A DNA stretch of 64,000 nucleotides, taken from Pycnococcus provasolii. Taxonomy: Eukaryota > Chlorophyta > Pseudoscourfieldiophyceae > Pseudoscourfieldiales > Pycnococcaceae. The stretch spans positions 460,293-524,292 of the forward strand of contig OW568894.1 in the NCBI GenBank assembly GCA_938743325.2, written 5' to 3'. The position numbers and the translations under genes are program-made. A model generated the notes under the pieces. The model was given only the letters and a program-made list of their open reading frames with translations. It was not told the DNA's origin and searched no databases. This document shows, piece by piece, positions 58,979 to 64,000 of this stretch (position 1 is the first letter of the stretch; each line of letters starts with the position of its first letter).

Positions 58979-60658
58979 ATGGACGACTCCGCGCCCGCCA
59001 CCGCCACGGCAACCGCCACGGCAACCGCCACAGCAACCTCAGCGCTCTCCTTCGTGCTCAACGCCGTCACGCCGCCCTCGTGGCACCAGCCTGACACAGC
59101 CTCCTCAGAGCAGCTGTGGGGCGTCGCGGGCGTCTACCGCCGAAGGTCAACCACCCTCCCCTCAGAAGTCTCCTCATCCTCCGCTCCCTACTCAACCTCT
59201 CCGGCGTCAGACGCTGCCGCGTACATAGGCGCAATCAAGCAGACGGCGCTGGCGTTCCAGGCTTGGTGGACAGCGTTGGCGCCGACGTGCGTCGCGCTGG
59301 TGGAAATCTCTCTCAAGGCTTCCTCGCATGTTGGCAGACTGGCCATCTTCCTCGCATCGAAGTCAACGTTTGAGAGGTACCGCGCTGCATACGTCGTCGC
59401 ATTCGTGGCACTGCTTATTAGCTTGGCGGCTTTCTTCGTGTACACCGTCAAGCCGCGCATTGCCCGGCTCGCGAGAGACGCCGCGGAGTTCTTCGAACGC
59501 ATGTCCACGGCGAGACGAAGATCTCTGCGCAGGTTCCGGCAGTCGGCGAGCAGCCTTGCACGCACCGCGCAGCTTGCCGCAAGACCCGTCGCATACGCCG
59601 CCGTTCTCGTTGCTCTGCTGGCTGTGCAGTGGAAATTTGGGAGCTCGATGCAGCACAGGAATATTTCATACGTCTTGTTTGTCGTGTACGCGACTGTGGG
59701 ATCGTGCCGTGCATTTGCGCTGCAACTGTCGCTGTCGGACAACGCAGAGCCGGAGGTGCCGGCGTCTGCGACGCCGATGGTGGCGCAGACGCCGGCACCT
59801 CCTTCTCGACATCGACGCCCAGCAGCAGCGCCACCTAGCACGCCGCCAGCCACACCGCAGGCGCAGAGGGCACCTGCTCCTGATACGACGGTGCATGCGC
59901 ACATGCTCGCGGGAATGGGTGCAACGCTCGTCTTCGCGGCTGTGTTGCATGACCGCATGCCCGCCGCGATTCTTCTGTGGTCTGCTCTTCCGTACGCGCG
60001 CGAGGGTTGTGTGGGGGAGGTTGCCGCGCTGCACTTTGCACGTGCTATCCTTGGTGGCAACGAATCGAGCGAGCCCGCCACGCCGAGCCGACGCAGCAGG
60101 CGCCCCGACCGTGCGGTGGCATCCATCACAGCAAGGCGGCTCGTTGCTGCGGCTGCGCAACTACGCACGACAACTGCACAGCTTGTTGCGTACACGCTGC
60201 CTTTGCTCCTGATGGTCGTGCCATCGTCGCTGGCATCGCTGGCGCGTCGCTGTGCTCGTGCGCTCATTCGCGATGCACCCGTCGTGCTGAGCATCCCCCT
60301 GTTATCCGCGCCTCTCTTTCTAGCGCCGCGCACGGTTGGCCCGCTATCCGTTAGGCTGATAGGTGCACTGTACCCTTCGATTATTATGTTTCGTGCTGCG
60401 GCAAGAAGCCCTCAGCACGACGTCGCGGAGCTGCGGCACAGCTTGAGATACGCGGCAGCGGTGGTGCCGGCGGTGTTGCTGTGGTTTATCGTCGATCGAC
60501 AGCTCGGATGGCTTCTCCGGCTAGCAGCGCCTGCGATTTACGAGCATGCCAAACTCGTCAGCTTCGTGTTTTTGCAGCTGAGCGCGCCCGTGGGCGGCGC
60601 ACACTTGCTCTGCAACGCGTTGGTGAGAGTGCTGACGCGGTGGGCCGCGAGACGGTAA
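58979..60658 (+). CDS. Multi-pass membrane protein of unknown function
   Basis: 559 residues from the ATG at 58979. An ATAT-like Ala/Thr leader is followed by several hydrophobic helices: around AAYVVAFVALLISLAAFFVY, AYAAVLVALLAVQ, ISYVLFVVYATVGS, MLAGMGATLVFAAVL, AYTLPLLLMVVPSSL, PLLSAPLFLAP and AAVVPAVLLWFIVD, with an Arg-rich loop and a Pro-rich linker in the middle. The C-terminus ends in basic residues. I do not recognise a family; the reported Ala/Thr run at the start is a GCCACG tandem repeat. Confidence 0.65.
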   Translation: MDDSAPATATATATATATATSALSFVLNAVTPPSWHQPDTASSEQLWGVAGVYRRRSTTLPSEVSSSSAPYSTSPASDAAAYIGAIKQTALAFQAWWTALAPTCVALVEISLKASSHVGRLAIFLASKSTFERYRAAYVVAFVALLISLAAFFVYTVKPRIARLARDAAEFFERMSTARRRSLRRFRQSASSLARTAQLAARPVAYAAVLVALLAVQWKFGSSMQHRNISYVLFVVYATVGSCRAFALQLSLSDNAEPEVPASATPMVAQTPAPPSRHRRPAAAPPSTPPATPQAQRAPAPDTTVHAHMLAGMGATLVFAAVLHDRMPAAILLWSALPYAREGCVGEVAALHFARAILGGNESSEPATPSRRSRRPDRAVASITARRLVAAAAQLRTTTAQLVAYTLPLLLMVVPSSLASLARRCARALIRDAPVVLSIPLLSAPLFLAPRTVGPLSVRLIGALYPSIIMFRAAARSPQHDVAELRHSLRYAAAVVPAVLLWFIVDRQLGWLLRLAAPAIYEHAKLVSFVFLQLSAPVGGAHLLCNALVRVLTRWAARR

Positions 60659-60722
60659 TGGTAGTAGTAACTAATTTATTATCGTAGCATTTACTCGAGG
60701 TGGAGCAATCTGGAATATATAT

Positions 60723-61604
60723 TTATGAACCCTTCTTCTCCTTTACGAGTCCGATTGCTTTATCTATTTCTTCTTTTTGGAAGTACCACTGCATAAGCCA
60801 TGTGCTCAAGTACGTAATCGGAACGGGAACCATGCACGCGACGAACGGCCACGCGCCCACGCTCGCGTACTCGTACTTCTGGAGAACGTACAGCTCGAAT
60901 GAGCCTAGACTAATGAGAACGGGTCCGAACAGCCAGAACCGAACCACAAGCAGGAAGTTGTGGAGCGGCGTCAGCAGGTCGTGAAATAAGCCGCCTCTTG
61001 GGAGGATTCGTAGGAGCATGCGAGGAACCATCGGCAATTTCGCGATGAAGATGGGAGCCACGCAGTATCGCATGTAGAAACGCTGTAACGGTGACGTTGG
61101 CGCCATGTTCAGTAGATATACAACTGTGTACAACACCACGCCTCCACTCATGAGGTGGTGAGCCTGCGCCCACAGCATGCTCTTTGCCGATCCAGGAATC
61201 AAGCCGTTGACGAACGTGTCAATGGTTTGGTGCGTGACGTACATCCAGCACGCCAAGCGGAACCAGTAGAGATTTTGCGCGTTTGGGTGAGTGGGTACCA
61301 TCGTGAGTCTGTGGTGGAAAGGTGTGGAGGAGGAGTCGGAGGAGGAGGGGAAGGCGAGCCAAAGCTGGTAGCACGCGATGCCTGATAGCGTTCCGGAGAG
61401 CGTGCAGAGAATAAGCTGTGAGACGGAAAGTCGCAGTCGCGTTGCTGAAGATAAGGCTGGCGTGGTGGTGGTGGTGGTGGTGGTGGTGGGATCACGAGGT
61501 TGGCGTGGCGTCAAGGTTGCCGTCACGTGAGTTTTTTGTTTGTTGTTTCTGAGCGTCGTTTGTGTTGTGGAGGTTATTGGCGACGTCATCATCCGAGGAG
61601 TCAT
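60723..61604 (-). CDS. Multi-pass membrane protein with Thr-rich N-terminus, unknown function
   Basis: 293 residues from the ATG at 61604. A basic, Thr-rich leader with a nine-Thr run (MMTSPITSTTQTTLRNNK) is followed by four or five hydrophobic segments: QLILCTLSGTLSGIACYQLW, LACWMYVTHQTIDTFVNG, LMSGGVVLYTVVYLLNMA, FLLVVRFWLFGPVLISLGS and FVACMVPVPITYLSTWLMQW. The His, Arg and Asn residues between helices (WAQAHHLMSGGV, RFYMRYCVAPIF) recall TLC-type lipid-associated domains, but I do not assert membership. Its 5' end lies in the right arm of inverted duplication 2 and is copied, truncated, at 54408. Confidence 0.65.
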   Translation of the reverse strand: MTPRMMTSPITSTTQTTLRNNKQKTHVTATLTPRQPRDPTTTTTTTTTPALSSATRLRLSVSQLILCTLSGTLSGIACYQLWLAFPSSSDSSSTPFHHRLTMVPTHPNAQNLYWFRLACWMYVTHQTIDTFVNGLIPGSAKSMLWAQAHHLMSGGVVLYTVVYLLNMAPTSPLQRFYMRYCVAPIFIAKLPMVPRMLLRILPRGGLFHDLLTPLHNFLLVVRFWLFGPVLISLGSFELYVLQKYEYASVGAWPFVACMVPVPITYLSTWLMQWYFQKEEIDKAIGLVKEKKGS

Positions 61605-61780
61605 CCGCCACGGAGACGAAGAGCCGTCGCCGAATGGTGGTGCTCGAGGGCGTGCGTATCTATCTTTGTGCAAGAGCGCAAGAGGACGGCGGCGGCCCCA
61701 CCCACGAAGTGAAGCTGACAAGGAAAAAGGCTTATCTTGTTCGATGTGTCTTCCACTTGATGGAATTTTGCTGTGTACTT

Positions 61781-61788
61781 GTATAACT
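61781..61788 (+). promoter_or_regulatory. TATA-like element upstream of U6
   Basis: TATAACTA about 24 bp before the inferred U6 start, the usual place of the TATA box in Pol III type 3 or yeast-like U6 promoters. The identical mirror is upstream of the left-arm U6. Confidence 0.5.
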
Positions 61789-61804
61789 AATCTCAGAAAT
61801 TAGG

Positions 61805-62066
61805 GTTTTGCCTTCGGGCATTATTGAAAAACGGAATAAAAACAGAGAAGTACGTTAAACGAGGGTTCAAATCTTGTCTTCAGTCGTGCATCCGTGCATT
61901 TTTTTCATTTTTTCGTCGATCTAATTTTTTTCCACACAACCAACCACGATGTTCACCACGATCTTCACCACGACGCTCACCAACTTTTTCAAAAAAAACC
62001 CACCCTACAGGATTAGCATGGTCCCAGCGAATGGATGACACTTACCTTTGGTAGGAGAACAGTTTT
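61805..62066 (+). ncRNA. U6 spliceosomal snRNA gene with a GT-AG intron, right arm copy
   Basis: Exon 1 about 61805-61849 has the 5' stem-loop TGCCTTCGGGCA, a GAAAAACGGAAT segment and ends ACAGAGAA. Exon 2 (62011 to about 62066) starts GATTAGCATGG, continues through the internal stem-loop and GGATGACAC, and ends in a small hairpin (TTACCTTTGGTAG) before T9. Joined, the centre reads ACAGAGAAGATTAGCATGG, the universally conserved U6 core. The intervening 161 nt (61850-62010) begin GTACGTT and end CCTACAG, a normal spliceosomal intron placed next to the catalytic ACAGAGA box. Inside the intron lies GGTTCAAATCT (61864-61874), a good Pol III B-box match. Intron-bearing U6 genes are known from a few fungi, including S. 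pombe, whose intron holds the B box. Confidence 0.87.
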
Positions 62067-62071
62067 TTTTT
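62063..62071 (+). terminator. Pol III T9 terminator of U6, right arm
   Basis: Nine T bases directly after the 3' hairpin of the U6 gene. Confidence 0.75.
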
Positions 62072-62307
62072 GCCCGCCGTGATGTCGCCTGACGCTAGCG
62101 ATAGTTGCCCGGGGACGTCATGACTAGGTAACGGGGCAAATAGCTAGCGGAAAGCGTCAAAGCGGCATAGTATACTCCAATTGCTCATATATGATTGTGT
62201 CGAAACTATCGTAGCCAGGCATGCGGGAAAACAAAAACTAAACGGGCTGAATTCATGAGCAATCATCATCATTCATTAGCTTACAGAAGAAGAATCTTCA
62301 TCCGCCG

Positions 62308-62544
62308 TCAGGTCGTCGTCGTCCTAAGGCCAAGTAGCGAAATACCACCTGTGCCAAACGTGATATCTAACGCACCCCCCGACATCACCTCGAGTGGCTC
62401 GCCGTCCACGCAAGCCACTTCGTAGTTCACGCATCCGAACGAGAGCCCTCTCGCCTTGAAGTACTCCACAAACGGTAGTTTCGTGATATCTCGCTCTCTC
62501 GAGCTCGTTGCCATCTTCAGCATGTCCCACACGTCGCCCGGCGA
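62308..62544 (-). pseudogene. Headless 3' copy of the lipid kinase gene
   Basis: Mirror of 53430-53666: the last 78 codons and stop of the lipid kinase, cut at the duplication edge, without the catalytic lobe or a start codon at the proper place. Confidence 0.92.
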
Positions 62545-62601
62545 TTACGCCGATCTGCCGTTGTGTTTGGTCCATGTCCCCCCTTGTAACCTCCGGCGAG
62601 C

Positions 62602-62685
62602 CTCGCGCGCGTTCCCATCCAGGCAAAGCTCGTCGACTTTGGGCTTGCGTGTCTTTTACCGCGAGCCACGTCCGCCAAGACCTGA
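62602..62685 (+). pseudogene. Protein-kinase scrap with DFG motif
   Basis: A 27-codon frame reads LARVPIQAKLVDFGLACLLP and ends at TGA. The words AKLVDFGLA fit the magnesium-binding DFG strand of a protein kinase. Nothing else of a kinase surrounds it, so it would be a relic in subtelomere-like DNA; chance is possible. Confidence 0.35.
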
Positions 62686-62742
62686 GCTTGCGGGAACTTG
62701 CTCGAAGAAGAGCGGTCTGCGCTCGAAAGCGGAAGAGCGAGG

Positions 62743-62760
62743 GTTAGGGTTAGGGTTAGT
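62743..62760 (+). repeat. Short interstitial TTAGGG repeats
   Basis: Three GGGTTA units followed by GTAGGG; a further unit is at 62839. Confidence 0.75.
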
Positions 62761-62924
62761 AGGGGCAAAACTGACCATAAGGAATACTGACCAATTGCAA
62801 GGCTCAAGTGGTCCGCCAGAACCAAGAGACGCTGAGGGGGTTAGGGTACCCGGGTAGGCGATTAAGGCGAAGGATATTAACAAGCACATTTGGTTGAGAG
62901 GGGATCCTTCATTGGTTGTTATTG

Positions 62925-63001
62925 TTACTCGGGACAGAACATCCCAGAACGGTGTTGGTCAGGGTGCGCGCAGCGCACCTTCTCTCAAGGTCAGAGGCGG
63001 C
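62925..63001 (+). repeat. 77-bp subtelomeric direct repeat, copy 1
   Basis: Identical to 63251-63327. Contains a hairpin GGTGCGC-GCA-GCGCACC in its middle. Confidence 0.9.
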
Positions 63002-63250
63002 TAAAAAAAAAATTTAATAGCTGCCGTCCGCCCGTCCTGTCCTGTCAACTGCTCTAGACGGGCGGATCGCCCTGCCGAGTTCCCGCGCAGCTCCGAGTGA
63101 TGGGCGAGGAAGGGGGTCGGGTGCAAGGCGGGACAACCCTACAAACCCTTGCCGACCCTGTGCTACGCGGGAGCGCGGAAGGGCGGGAACCCCGTCTTTC
63201 GTTGCCCCAAGTAACCCCCAAATAGTCCGTTTTACTAGACTATTTGGAGC

Positions 63251-63327
63251 TTACTCGGGACAGAACATCCCAGAACGGTGTTGGTCAGGGTGCGCGCAGC
63301 GCACCTTCTCTCAAGGTCAGAGGCGGC
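63251..63327 (+). repeat. 77-bp subtelomeric direct repeat, copy 2
   Basis: Second identical copy, 249 bp after the first. Its GAACGGTGTTGGTC segment also has an inverted partner (GACCAACACCGTTC) at about 63340-63353, forming a larger hairpin. Confidence 0.9.
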
Positions 63328-63581
63328 CAACACCATTCACGACCAACACCGTTCTGAGGGGAAGGAGCAGGGGCCGACCGCGGAGCGTGCGAGGCTGTCC
63401 TGCGCACGGAGGGTGGGTTATCCCAAACTTCTTCTTTCTTCTTGTGACATCGAATCAAACTTAACTGCCAAAAAAATAGCTGTTGTTATTGGCTTCGTTC
63501 TGCACAACACTGGCCGACGGTCGGGCGCATACCGGAGGCAAATTTTTTTTTTCAACATGTGGGTCAAACTGCCAGCCTGGC

Positions 63582-63916
63582 AATTAGGGTTACAATTAGG
63601 GTTACACTTAGGGTTACACTTAGGGTTACACTTAGGGTTAGGGTTAGGGTTAGGGTTAGGGTTAGGGTTAGGGTTAGGGTTAGGGTTAGGGTTAGGGTTA
63701 GGGTTAGGGTTAGGGTTAGGGTTAGGGTTAGGGTTAGGGTTAGGGTTAGGGTTAGGGTTAGGGTTAGGGTTAGGGTTAGGGTTAGGGTTAGGGTTAGGGT
63801 TAGGGTTAGGGTTAGGGTTAGGGTTAGGGTTAGGGTTAGGGTTAGGGTTAGGGTTAGGGTTAGGGTTAGGGTTAGGGTTAGGGTTAGGGTTAGGGTTAGG
63901 GTTAGGGTTAGGGTTA
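63582..63916 (+). repeat. Telomeric (TTAGGG)n array, about 47 perfect units after a degenerate start
   Basis: 63582-63631 is made of alternating TTAGGG and variant TTACAA/TTACAC units; 63632-63916 is perfect TTAGGG. The G-rich strand runs toward the right edge, as at a right chromosome end, but ordinary sequence follows at 63917. Confidence 0.97.
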
Positions 63917-64000
63917 TGCTCCGACCTTCCCATCTTCTTCGCCTCCTCAGGCCTGCTCTTCACAGGTACCACTAGGATGGCGCTCGCGACCGTGCTCACC
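63917..64000. other. Non-telomeric sequence beyond the telomere array
   Basis: 84 bp of complex sequence to the window edge. A minus-strand frame (TVASAILVVPVKSRPEEAKK) and an ATG at 63977 on the plus strand could each belong to a gene; the window ends before either can be judged. Confidence 0.5.

Larger units (their letters stand above)
61520..62544. repeat. Inverted duplication 2, right arm (about 1.0 kb)
   Basis: Mirror of 53430-54490. Includes the start of the membrane protein gene, a U6 snRNA gene and the last 79 codons of the lipid kinase gene. Confidence 0.97.

Noticed and set aside
61861-61890. T-arm-like sequence as part of another tRNA gene
   Set aside because: The stem is poor, and the sequence lies within the U6 intron where a Pol III B box is the better explanation.
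63418-63999. Open frames translating the telomere array (Asn-Pro or Arg-Val repeats)
   Set aside because: TTAGGG has period 6 and no stop in several frames, so these frames are artefacts.

Overview
This window is nuclear DNA of a compact-genome eukaryotic microalga. It has long, mostly intronless GC-rich genes on both strands, short GT-AG introns (about 76 to 169 nt) in a minority of genes, TTAGGG telomere-type repeats near the right edge, an RbcX-like chaperone with a transit-peptide-like leader, pherophorin-like proline-rich secreted proteins and the FRSFEDAR/LGLKS repeat family common in marine algae. There are no operons, Shine-Dalgarno sites or CRISPR arrays. I cannot assign the lineage securely. 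All functional names are from reading translations by eye.

Layout. 0-23 kb: the C-terminal end of a zinc-finger gene, a giant proline-rich subtilase, a leader-bearing methyltransferase, a five-repeat protein, a coiled-coil protein, a VPS9-domain Rab GEF, the RbcX-like protein and an acidic membrane-anchored protein. 23.7-31.0 kb: a large inverted duplication (arms about 2.7 kb) around a 1.9 kb loop that holds a JJJ1/DNAJC21-type gene and the 5' end of a membrane protein gene. The arms carry circularly permuted tRNA genes, decayed Ddi1-like fragments and a truncated gene copy. 31-53 kb: a CRAL-TRIO-like protein, a tiny spliced Dpy-30, a PGM2-type phosphohexomutase, secreted and glycosidase-like proteins, a TSP1/EGF membrane protein, CPSF100, a GST-like protein, an NPF-motif protein, CCDC47 and a lipid kinase. 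A segment duplicated at 42.5-43.2 and 46.2-47.0 kb lies upstream of two of these genes. 53.4-62.5 kb: a second inverted duplication (arms about 1.0 kb) around a 7 kb loop. Each arm carries a U6 snRNA gene split by a GT-AG intron. The loop holds an RRM-like protein, a second VPS9 GEF, a RING protein, STN1 and two multi-pass membrane proteins. 62.5-64 kb: subtelomere-like DNA with gene scraps, a 77-bp direct repeat and a TTAGGG array of about 285 bp that does not end the sequence.

Functionally most genes are dispersed housekeeping genes: ribosome biogenesis, mRNA 3' processing, chromatin, endosomal trafficking, ER translocon and telomere maintenance. The common theme is structural. Both inverted duplications carry RNA polymerase III type small-RNA genes (permuted tRNA-Ser; intron-containing U6), and in both one arm starts inside a protein gene and leaves a truncated 3' copy at the far end. 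The most notable sequence-level discoveries are the permuted tRNA-Ser(CGA) and the U6 genes interrupted next to the ACAGAGA box, with a B-box-like element inside the intron.
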